Source: DATIKM01 sp035477595 (GTDB lineage: Bacteria > Armatimonadota > Chthonomonadetes > Chthonomonadales > CAJBBX01). Taken from it: a DNA stretch of 17,672 nt. The position numbers were made by a program, and so were the translations under genes. The notes under the pieces are model-generated. The model was not told the origin of the DNA and made no database searches. It saw nothing but the letters and a program-made list of their open reading frames with translations. How positions within the stretch are numbered: position 1 is the stretch's first letter; each line of letters starts with the position of its first letter. Positions 6,913-13,811 of this stretch are shown in pieces. The stretch is from positions 1-17,672 of the forward strand of contig DATIKM010000011.1 in assembly GCA_035477595.1 (NCBI GenBank), written 5' to 3'.

Positions 6913-8577
6913 ATGCCCTACGTAGCCCTCTACCGCAAGCATCGCTCGCAGTCCTTCGACGAGGTGGTCGGCCAGGGCCATGTGACCACGGTCCTCCGCA
7001 ACGCCATCCGCAAGGGCAAGCTGGCGCACGCCTACCTCTTCTGCGGGCCGCGAGGCTGCGGCAAGACGTCGACTGCGCGACTCCTCGCAAGGGCGCTCAA
7101 CTGCACTGCCTCCGCCGACCCCACGCCCGACCCGTGCGGCAAGTGCGAGATGTGCGCGCGCATTCGGTCGGGCTCGGCAATAGATGTCGTGGAGATGGAC
7201 GCCGCCTCCGAGACAGGCATCGACGACGTTCGCGAGAAGATAATCGAGAACGCCAAGTACTCGCCGGCGGAAGCGCGGTACAAGGTCTACGTCATCGATG
7301 AGGTGCACGACCTCTCACAGAAGGCGTTCGACTCCCTGCTGAAGACGATTGAGGAGCCGCCCCCCCACGTTGTCTTCGTGCTGGCTACCACGGAAGCGCA
7401 CAAGGTGCCCGTCACCATCCGCTCACGATGTCAGCGGATGGATTTCCGCCGCGGCTCCCTGGCGGATCTGCGCGCGCTGCTGGAACGCGTGCTGGCCGCG
7501 GAAGGGGTAAGCGCGGAGCCGGAAGCAGTCGGCATTGTAGCGCGGGCTGCTGAGGGCTCCTTCCGCGATGCGCTGAGCATCCTCGAGCAGGTCCTCGCCT
7601 ACTCCGACGGCGCCCTGACGGTGGAGTCCGTCCAGGGCGCAGTCGGTGTGGTGGGCCCGCAGGCGCTCGACGACATGACGGCAGCGATCGCCTCGGACGA
7701 CATGCGCCAGGCCCTGGAGGCAGCGAGCGCCATCGTGGACGCGGGTCGCGACGTGCGCCAGGTGCTGGTGGAGCTCCAGGCACACCTGCGCGACCTGCTG
7801 GTGTTGCGGATGGGTGCCGAAGACACGGGCCTGGCCGCGCTGTCTGCCGAGCGCGTGCAGCAGCTCCGCGGCCATGCTGAGCCGTTCGCGGCCGCGCAAC
7901 TCCTAGCGATGCTCGACGTGCTGGCAGAGGCTGAGCGCGACATCCGATTCACTAACCAGCAGCGGCTTCTCCTGGAGCGCGCGCTGTGGCGCTGCCAGCC
8001 GTCGCGCCTGGCGTCGCCGGCACCGTCAGCTGCAGGTGCACAGAAGCAACCAGCCGCCCGGCCAGCTGGAGCCCCTGTTGCGCGACAGGCGCACCGGCCT
8101 GCTCCTCCTCCGCCAGCCCGACCTGCGGCACCGCCCTCGGAGGAGATGAGTGGCGCCGCCGCCTCGGATCGGTTCGCGCCGGAGCTCGATCTCGCCGCCA
8201 TGCAACGCCTGTGGCCGCGTGTGCGCGATCAGCTGGTGCGGCGCGCTCGCTCAGCGGCTGCCGTGTTCGGAGACGAGCGCGTCATCGCGTTCGAGGGGTC
8301 CACGGTTGTCCTTGGGTTCACCAGCGCGTTCAAAATGGAGAAGGCTTCGCGCGATGCTGCTCGCTCGCTGATCGAGTCCGTCTTGCGCGAGGTCGCTGGT
8401 CGCGGCGATCTGCGCGTGCGGTGCACGCATACGGAGCCTGCGCCGACTGCAGCCACTCTCTCCGACACGAGGCTCCCGCTTGAGCCGGGGGATGCATCGA
8501 ACGTGCCTGACACGGTCGAGGAGCAGTTCGTTCAGGAGGTGCTGACCACGTTCGACGGCGAGATAACCGAGGCGTAG
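6913..8577 (+). CDS. dnaX: DNA polymerase III tau/gamma subunit (clamp loader)
   Basis: A 554-residue AAA+ ATPase that loads the sliding clamp and organises the replisome. Walker A GPRGCGKT is at 45-52. The zinc module has Cys64, Cys75, Cys78 and Cys81. Walker B VIDEVHDLS is near 127-135, sensor 1 LATTEAHK near 157, and the SRC arginine finger at 171-173. A Pro/Ala-rich linker of about 60 residues (near 365-420) precedes the C-terminal tau domain. The ATG at 6913 gives the canonical MPYVALYRKHRSQSFDEVVG start, although no good SD is visible. I see no A-rich slippery heptamer, so a frameshift-made gamma form is not supported. The SRP RNA gene lies just upstream and ybaB 39 nt downstream. Confidence 0.96.
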   Translation: MPYVALYRKHRSQSFDEVVGQGHVTTVLRNAIRKGKLAHAYLFCGPRGCGKTSTARLLARALNCTASADPTPDPCGKCEMCARIRSGSAIDVVEMDAASETGIDDVREKIIENAKYSPAEARYKVYVIDEVHDLSQKAFDSLLKTIEEPPPHVVFVLATTEAHKVPVTIRSRCQRMDFRRGSLADLRALLERVLAAEGVSAEPEAVGIVARAAEGSFRDALSILEQVLAYSDGALTVESVQGAVGVVGPQALDDMTAAIASDDMRQALEAASAIVDAGRDVRQVLVELQAHLRDLLVLRMGAEDTGLAALSAERVQQLRGHAEPFAAAQLLAMLDVLAEAERDIRFTNQQRLLLERALWRCQPSRLASPAPSAAGAQKQPAARPAGAPVARQAHRPAPPPPARPAAPPSEEMSGAAASDRFAPELDLAAMQRLWPRVRDQLVRRARSAAAVFGDERVIAFEGSTVVLGFTSAFKMEKASRDAARSLIESVLREVAGRGDLRVRCTHTEPAPTAATLSDTRLPLEPGDASNVPDTVEEQFVQEVLTTFDGEITEA

Positions 8578-8616
8578 CACGGCAAACACGCCGCCTGTAG
8601 CGGCTGGAGGAATGAT

Positions 8617-8970
8617 ATGGGCAGGGGTTTCGGGGGCAAGGGCGGCATGGGCGGGCTGGGCGACATGGCCAAGCTGGCGAAGATGGCGCAGAAGATGCAG
8701 GACGACATGGTCGCCGCACAGCGAGCTATGGAAGACGCCCGCATCGAAGCCACGTCCGGCGGCGGCGTGGTGAAGGCCGTGGTGAACGGCAAGGGACGTA
8801 TCATAGCCGTGGAGATCAAGCCCGAGGCCGTCGATCCAGATGACGTGGAGATGCTGCAGGACCTCATTGTGTCTGCCGTGAGCGAGGCGCAGGAGCAGGC
8901 AGAGGCGGCGCAGACCGCCCACATGCAGGGCCTTGCCGGGGGGATGGACCTCCCACCAGGGCTCTTCTGA
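8617..8970 (+). CDS. ybaB: YbaB/EbfC nucleoid-associated protein
   Basis: A 117-residue DNA-binding protein that dimerises and associates with the nucleoid. It has a Gly/Met-rich start (GRGFGGKGGMGGLGDM), then the family core: an amphipathic KLAKMAQKMQDDM helix, the GGGVVKAVVNGKGRIIAVEI strands, and a PEAVDPDDVEMLQDLIVSA helix. GGAGG lies 6 nt before the ATG, just after a short GCCGC/GCGGC hairpin (8590-8604). It sits directly after dnaX as in many bacteria, but recR, the usual third gene, is absent; the next gene is convergent, 15 nt away. Confidence 0.94.
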   Translation: MGRGFGGKGGMGGLGDMAKLAKMAQKMQDDMVAAQRAMEDARIEATSGGGVVKAVVNGKGRIIAVEIKPEAVDPDDVEMLQDLIVSAVSEAQEQAEAAQTAHMQGLAGGMDLPPGLF

Positions 8971-8985
8971 TCTGGATTGCGGTCG

Positions 8986-10989
8986 CTACTCGAAGATCAT
9001 GCCATGGTAGCGGCCGATCCAGTACGCTAGCAGCCAGGCGCCGGCGTCCTCCTCGGAGCGCCCGTCGGCGCCGCCATCGGGCTGCCATGGGTTGCCGTTC
9101 CACCGCATGAGCCTCCGCTCGGAGGCCGGGAGCACGCGGTCCAGCTGTGAGCGCTGCTCACCGCGAGCGCGCAGAACCGTCACATCGGCGCGCGCGGCGC
9201 TCGATACGGTCCAGTCTACCAACTCCCAGGGCCAGTCCTGCAGCGTCTCGACAGCGTCCTCGATCCGGCACGGCTGCCCCGTGAGCGCCCCGTAGACGAA
9301 GTTGTAGAAGGGGCTCTTCTCCTCCCCGATTCCGGTCGTGCCGGGACCTCCGAGCCAGGTCGATGCGACTGCGTGGCGCAGCAGGGCGAGCCGGTCCGGA
9401 CGCTGCTCTAGGCGCAGGAGGGGGTAGTAGACGGCGTAGGCCAGCTCATCGTCCGAGTGATTGACGGAGTGCCATGGGGCTCCGCGCCGGTACTCACCCA
9501 CGTTGAGCAAGTAGTGGTGCCGCTCGATGAGGTCCTCGTAGGCCTGCTGATAGCGTGACTCGCCGGTCAGGTGGTGGGCGACGAGCAGGTAGCACAGCAG
9601 CTCAGCTGAGTTCAGTCCGCGCTCCTCCACCCAGCGCGGGTCGTTGTTCAGGTGCTTGGGCCCAAAGACGCCCCAGCGGGTCTTGCGCCCGGTGTGCCCC
9701 ACCAGCGTCAGGTCGTTGCGCAGGAGGTTGTCTGTCACCGCGGCCGCGACACGCGCAATCTCCTTCTTCTCATCCTCGTCCGCCACCAACTCGTGATAGA
9801 CGTACCACGCGAGGTAATGGCCGTCGAGCTCGTCCGATGAGGTGTCCCCTTTGGCGAGTATGCCCTCATGGCCAGGCGGCGTGTACCAGATGGGGTCAGG
9901 CTCGCCGGGCACGCGAACCGTTTCATCGAGGTCGACCCCCACGACCTGCTCCGACTGGTCGACGATCGCACGCGCGGGGAAGCCTTCGTATCCGCTCAGG
10001 CGAACGAGATCCAGAAGAGCGTTCATGCTGCGACGGGCCAGCGAGGCGGCCTCCGGTTCGGCGGTGACGGCGTAGCGAAAGCTCTCGGCTGCCACGTAGA
10101 GCGCTGTCCACAGGCCATCGTTGTCGCTGGCCTCGTGGACATAGCCCGCGTCGGGCTCGCCAGGCGTCTTCAGGACGCATCCGGTCACCCACCCGCGGCG
10201 GTTGTGACGCGCCTGCGTGATGGCCTCGTAGTGGTCGGCCTTGTCGCGCAGACGCAGTGCCCGCTCCTCGATGCGCGCCACACCACCGCTCGTGGCGAGC
10301 CATGCGATGCCGGTAGGTTCGATGCCGATGGCGACCACGTGATCGCTGGGGAGCCACCGCCTGCCATGGAAGGCGCGCCAGCGTCCGTCCCTAAGGCGCC
10401 AGGCCCCGTGCGGAGATCCGCCCCATACGTCACCGTTCGCCCCGAAGGCGACGCACGTCAGGTCCTCGAACGGCATGCCGTCCAATCGGTCGAGGGGCTT
10501 CCACCATCGGTCGCCATCGGTCACGAACGCACCGTGGCTGGTCGCGATCCAGATGTGCCCCGACGGATCGAGCGCTACCTGTCGCAGCACCGCGTCGGCG
10601 TGCGGCATGGGCTGCCGGTGCCGGTAGTCCCGGGGCAGGTCGAGGGCCGACCACGCGCCGTCCTGCCACTCAAGAGCGCCTGCGGTGGTGATCGCCCACC
10701 ACTCGCCAGACGGCGTGGGCGCAGCGCTAAGTATGGTCGCGCCTTCCGGAGCGGCTGGCATCGCGGCTGGCCGGCCCATGTCCGGCGGTTCGTGGCAGCG
10801 GCGCCAGAGCCCATCGGCCCACTCCACCCATCCGCCGAGCGTCTGGACGCAGACGCGCCCATCGAGGACGAGGATATCGAGAGCCGCGGCGTCCGGAAGA
10901 CCATCACGCTGCGTGAATCGGGTCGAGATCAACTGGGGGTATGGGTGAAGTGGGAACGGACCGGTCCGGGCTGCCGACGGCGTCTGCAT
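8986..10989 (-). CDS. Beta-propeller plus probable alpha/alpha-toroid protein, function unknown
   Basis: A 667-residue protein with two parts. Residues about 30-245 contain blade-like repeats of the two-component-regulator propeller kind: GHIWIATSHGAF, GDVWGGSPHGAWRL and GIAWLATSGGVARI, each followed by a W-rich turn. Residues about 270-667 are helical and carry conserved-looking stretches EASDNDGLWTALYVAAE, KGDTSSDELDGHYLAWYVYH, RWGVFGPKHLNNDP and ERGLNSAELLCYLLVAHHLT. These suggest an (alpha/alpha)6 fold like six-hairpin glycosidases, though no catalytic pair is proven. No histidine-kinase domain or signal peptide is seen. The ATG at 10989 has a near-perfect AGGAGGTGATT SD; the frame is open to 11187 but would overlap queC. 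It follows queC by 49 nt. Specific function is unknown. Confidence 0.85.
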   Translation of the reverse strand: MQTPSAARTGPFPLHPYPQLISTRFTQRDGLPDAAALDILVLDGRVCVQTLGGWVEWADGLWRRCHEPPDMGRPAAMPAAPEGATILSAAPTPSGEWWAITTAGALEWQDGAWSALDLPRDYRHRQPMPHADAVLRQVALDPSGHIWIATSHGAFVTDGDRWWKPLDRLDGMPFEDLTCVAFGANGDVWGGSPHGAWRLRDGRWRAFHGRRWLPSDHVVAIGIEPTGIAWLATSGGVARIEERALRLRDKADHYEAITQARHNRRGWVTGCVLKTPGEPDAGYVHEASDNDGLWTALYVAAESFRYAVTAEPEAASLARRSMNALLDLVRLSGYEGFPARAIVDQSEQVVGVDLDETVRVPGEPDPIWYTPPGHEGILAKGDTSSDELDGHYLAWYVYHELVADEDEKKEIARVAAAVTDNLLRNDLTLVGHTGRKTRWGVFGPKHLNNDPRWVEERGLNSAELLCYLLVAHHLTGESRYQQAYEDLIERHHYLLNVGEYRRGAPWHSVNHSDDELAYAVYYPLLRLEQRPDRLALLRHAVASTWLGGPGTTGIGEEKSPFYNFVYGALTGQPCRIEDAVETLQDWPWELVDWTVSSAARADVTVLRARGEQRSQLDRVLPASERRLMRWNGNPWQPDGGADGRSEEDAGAWLLAYWIGRYHGMIFE

Positions 10990-11038
10990 GGAATCACCTC
11001 CTGGAGCGCCTGCGCGTCTGGGTGACGCGGGCGCCATG

Positions 11039-11746
11039 CTATGCATAGGTGGGTCGTACCGCGTACGGGATCGGGTCCTCGATGCCCGCCCGCTGGAACC
11101 CGCGCAGCCGGAGCGCGCACGAGTCGCAGGTGCCGCAGGCGACCTCGGACTCCCGGTAGCATGACCAAGTGCACGCGAGCGGCGCACCGAGTGACATGCC
11201 CTGGCGGATGATGGCCGCCTTGTCCATGGCGATCACGGGCGTCTCGATGCGGATATCCGCCGCCACAGTCCCCAACCGAACTGCCTCGCCAAACGCCGCG
11301 TAGAACTCCGGGCGGCAGTCCGGATAGCCGCTCGAGTCCTCCGCCACCGCGCCGATGTACACCCGGCTGGCCCCGATCGTCTCGGCCCAGCTCACGCCGA
11401 TTGCGAGGAGATTGGCGTTGCGAAAGGGCACATAGGAAGTGGGCGGGCTGCTGGCGCCCATGTTGGCATCGGAGACCGCGATCGAAGGGTCGGTTAGAGA
11501 CGAACCCCCGGTCGCGGCGAGATGCGCTATCGACGCCACCATCTGCCGCGCCGCATCGATCCCCAGAGCCTCCGCCACCTGACCAAACGCCCTGAACTCG
11601 CGCGCATCGGTGCGCTGCCCGTAGCGGACGTGGAGCGCCCAGATCTCCCACCCATCACGCGCGGCAATCGCCGCCGTCACGCAGCTGTCCAGCCCGCCCG
11701 ATAGCAGCACAACAGCGCGGCGCGCGCCGCCGGATCCGGCTGTCAT
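11039..11746 (-). CDS. queC: 7-cyano-7-deazaguanine (preQ0) synthase QueC
   Basis: A 235-residue cytoplasmic enzyme that converts 7-carboxy-7-deazaguanine to preQ0 using ATP and ammonia, on the way to queuosine in tRNA. The PP-loop is LLSGGLDS (residues 14-21). The zinc site is CYRESEVACGTCDSC (Cys196, 204, 207, 210). SYVPFRNANLL (104-114) is also diagnostic. The ATG at 11746 overlaps the queE stop as ATGA, so the two are coupled and QueE product passes to QueC. The frame is open upstream to 11944 but inside queE. Other pathway genes (queD, folE, queF, tgt) are not in the window. Confidence 0.96.
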   Translation of the reverse strand: MTAGSGGARRAVVLLSGGLDSCVTAAIAARDGWEIWALHVRYGQRTDAREFRAFGQVAEALGIDAARQMVASIAHLAATGGSSLTDPSIAVSDANMGASSPPTSYVPFRNANLLAIGVSWAETIGASRVYIGAVAEDSSGYPDCRPEFYAAFGEAVRLGTVAADIRIETPVIAMDKAAIIRQGMSLGAPLACTWSCYRESEVACGTCDSCALRLRGFQRAGIEDPIPYAVRPTYA

Positions 11747-12531
11747 GGGAGACCGGCCTGTCGGTGCATCTGCGGAGTCACGCGGACGAGCGGATGATTG
11801 GACAGCGCGGCATCCGCGAGGGCGAGAAGGCGTCCGGCGCTCGGAGCCGCTCCGGACCGGCGGGTTACTGTTACGGGCTGCAGCACGAGCCACGCGTCGG
11901 GCAGGGAGCCCGCCACGAGTTGCGCGGCGCGAGCAATCTCGCACGTCGGAGTGGCGGCACTGACAACCGCCTTGGCGAAGGTGGCGACCCGGTGCCGGCG
12001 GCTAACCTCCAGGAAGGCGCTGTGGCGCTCCCACATGGGCGGCTGCCCTGTCGCCGACGGCAACTTGAGGTCCATCGCGCACCAGTCGACCAGCGGAGCG
12101 ACCGCGTCATATTGCTCTGCAAGGTCGCCGGCCGTCTCGAGGTAGACGGCCAACCGTCGCGCCCTCAGCATCCGCAGCCAACTGGGCAGGAAGCGGTGCT
12201 GGAGCAGCGGTTCGCCTCCGGTCAGAGATATCGAGTGTACCGGCGGATCGCCTGCCAGGGCGCACACGACGCGGGTGAGGGCCTCGCGATCGAGCGGATT
12301 GGCCAGCAACGTGGGCGCACCTCCGGCGACCCGTGCATGAACCTGCACGGACCGGCTGCGCCTCCGGCTCGGCTCGCTGTCGCAGTACAGGCAGTCCAGG
12401 TGGCACCCCGCAAACCGGACGAAGACCTGCATAACTCCTATGAGGAGGCCCTCCCCCTGCACGCTGCGGAAGACCTCGGTGAGGTGGGCGCCATCGCCGG
12501 ACAGGAGGTCGCCTCTGCTACAGCTCGACAT
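11743..12531 (-). CDS. queE: 7-carboxy-7-deazaguanine synthase QueE (radical SAM)
   Basis: A 262-residue radical S-adenosylmethionine enzyme that contracts 6-carboxytetrahydropterin to 7-carboxy-7-deazaguanine. EVFRSVQGEG (19-28) is the family N-terminal signature. The 4Fe-4S cluster ligands are in CHLDCLYC (Cys43, 47, 50), and SLTGGEPLL is the SAM-binding GGE motif. The ATG at 12531 overlaps the end of the Rieske gene by 14 nt. A GGAGG exists about 12 nt upstream, which is rather far, so translation may depend on coupling. An open frame reaches 12612 without family similarity. It overlaps queC by 4 nt. Confidence 0.94.
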   Translation of the reverse strand: MSSCSRGDLLSGDGAHLTEVFRSVQGEGLLIGVMQVFVRFAGCHLDCLYCDSEPSRRRSRSVQVHARVAGGAPTLLANPLDREALTRVVCALAGDPPVHSISLTGGEPLLQHRFLPSWLRMLRARRLAVYLETAGDLAEQYDAVAPLVDWCAMDLKLPSATGQPPMWERHSAFLEVSRRHRVATFAKAVVSAATPTCEIARAAQLVAGSLPDAWLVLQPVTVTRRSGAAPSAGRLLALADAALSNHPLVRVTPQMHRQAGLP

Positions 12532-12823
12532 ACACTGCGCCGTCCTCCACTCGGCACGCGAAGGTGCGCGCGCGGACGCTCGGGTTGTCCAGCACCTCGC
12601 CCGTCCGCACATTGATCTCCCAGGAGTGGAACGGACAGGTCACGATCTCGCCCGCAAGCTCGCCGTCGCCGAGCGGGCCGTCGCGGTGCGGGCATTCGTT
12701 GTCTATGGCGAAGACCTGCTCACCCACTCTGAAGAGGGCCAACTCCTGCCCCTTCGCCTCCACGACCATGCCTGTGCCCTCCGGCAGTGCGTCCACATCG
12801 GCAACGCGCACAAACTCACCCAT
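12518..12823 (-). CDS. Small Rieske [2Fe-2S] ferredoxin-like protein
   Basis: A 101-residue electron-transfer protein with a single Rieske domain. Cluster ligands are Cys44 and His46 in CPHRDGPLGDG and Cys63 and His66 in CPFHSW. Length and motif spacing fit the NirD / dioxygenase-ferredoxin type. No membrane segment or oxygenase catalytic domain is present. The ATG at 12823 has GGAGG 8 nt upstream; the frame is open to 12964, but that would run into the end of the upstream gene. It begins 85 nt after the ChaN-like gene and overlaps queE by 14 nt. Its partner is unknown. Confidence 0.93.
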   Translation of the reverse strand: MGEFVRVADVDALPEGTGMVVEAKGQELALFRVGEQVFAIDNECPHRDGPLGDGELAGEIVTCPFHSWEINVRTGEVLDNPSVRARTFACRVEDGAVYVEL

Positions 12824-12908
12824 CGTGTAGTCCTCCCGGGCCTCTCGCGTAAGTTGCGAACATCGACGCAGAGCGTAGCAGAAGGCCAACGGCGCGCAGT
12901 GCCTGGCA

Positions 12909-13811
12909 TCACGTGCCCGTACCTGCAGGCTCGTGTGGCGGCGTGAGCGCCAGCAGATCGGCAACTCCGTCGTACTTTCCGGCAGCCAGCACGGGATAGG
13001 CGGGATCGGGCTTCACGGACACGACGATGACGCGCAGGGCTGGCGCCGCCCTCCGCACGCGATCGACGATGCCCCAGCCATTATCGCTATGCATGCTGCC
13101 GTTGATGTGCAGGATGGCGCGACCCCGGTAGCGTCGGGCCGCCCGAACCACCGCGTCCGCCATCGTGGCGTCCCACAGGGACTGCGCCGCCTTAAGGTTG
13201 GAGACAAGAGGCGTTCTGGGAGGAGCGGATGGGGCGCCGTGCGTTGCGCCGAACACCGCATCGAGCGCAGCCTCGTAGCCGGCGGGTAGCCGCGGGTCGA
13301 TCGGCAACCTGGGCAGCCATGCCCGCGCCGCGCGGCTGAGGGCCCGCAGGGAGTCGGGGCCGCCGCGGCTCACCATGTTAACGTACCTGCGTGGCGCGTT
13401 CGTCGCCAGAACGGGCAGTTGCCGCTCCCGGCAGTATTCCACCATGGGGCGGTAGTCCGTCCGGTAGTTCGGCCACGGCCGTGATGCGTGCAGGAAAGCG
13501 CTCTCGGTGATGAGACCGCTCAGGTACTCATCGAGCACGATCTGCACATCGCGCTCGAACATCTCCATCGCGAGGACGGGCCGCCGCCCTCGCGAGTCGA
13601 GGCCTCGCAGCACCTCAAGCTGCAGGCGGTGCGCTGCGGTGTGGCCGTGCTGCTCGCCCACGAAGACCACGTCCGCCTGAGCCAGCCTGGCCAGCGCGTC
13701 CTCGTGCGACACGGGCTCAGGCCCGGCGAACCACGTCCACTCGGCAGCCCGCGCCGATGCGCACCAAACACTGAGTGCTACGGCGCAGGCGACGCCTGCA
13801 AGCACCTTCAC
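12909..13811 (-). CDS. ChaN-like exported protein (haem-binding uptake family, PF04187)
   Basis: A 300-residue protein with an N-terminal signal peptide (MKVLAGVACAVALSVWCASA, then RA), with likely cleavage after ARA at residue 22. The Cys in SVWC does not sit in a good lipobox, so a lipoprotein is less likely. The core shows VVFVGEQHGH (residues 48-57), VLAMEMFERDVQ, YRTDYRPMVEYCRERQLPV and HINGSMHSDNGWG, characteristic of ChaN, which binds haem in Campylobacter. Function outside that case is poorly known. The GTG at 13811 has GGAGG 6 nt upstream and overlaps the helicase stop as GTGA. The frame is open to 13967 but inside the helicase gene. Confidence 0.85.
   Translation of the reverse strand: MKVLAGVACAVALSVWCASARAAEWTWFAGPEPVSHEDALARLAQADVVFVGEQHGHTAAHRLQLEVLRGLDSRGRRPVLAMEMFERDVQIVLDEYLSGLITESAFLHASRPWPNYRTDYRPMVEYCRERQLPVLATNAPRRYVNMVSRGGPDSLRALSRAARAWLPRLPIDPRLPAGYEAALDAVFGATHGAPSAPPRTPLVSNLKAAQSLWDATMADAVVRAARRYRGRAILHINGSMHSDNGWGIVDRVRRAAPALRVIVVSVKPDPAYPVLAAGKYDGVADLLALTPPHEPAGTGT

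Noticed and set aside
7980..8160. Possible programmed frameshift in dnaX as in E. coli or Thermus
   Set aside because: No A-rich slippery heptamer or A-run is present between the ATPase and tau domains.
8590..8604. GCCGC/GCGGC hairpin before ybaB as a regulator
   Set aside because: A 5-bp stem in GC-rich DNA is expected by chance, and it leaves the SD free.
9868..11025. 385-codon plus-strand frame opposite the propeller protein
   Set aside because: No domain features; the minus-strand gene has a near-perfect SD and repeat structure.
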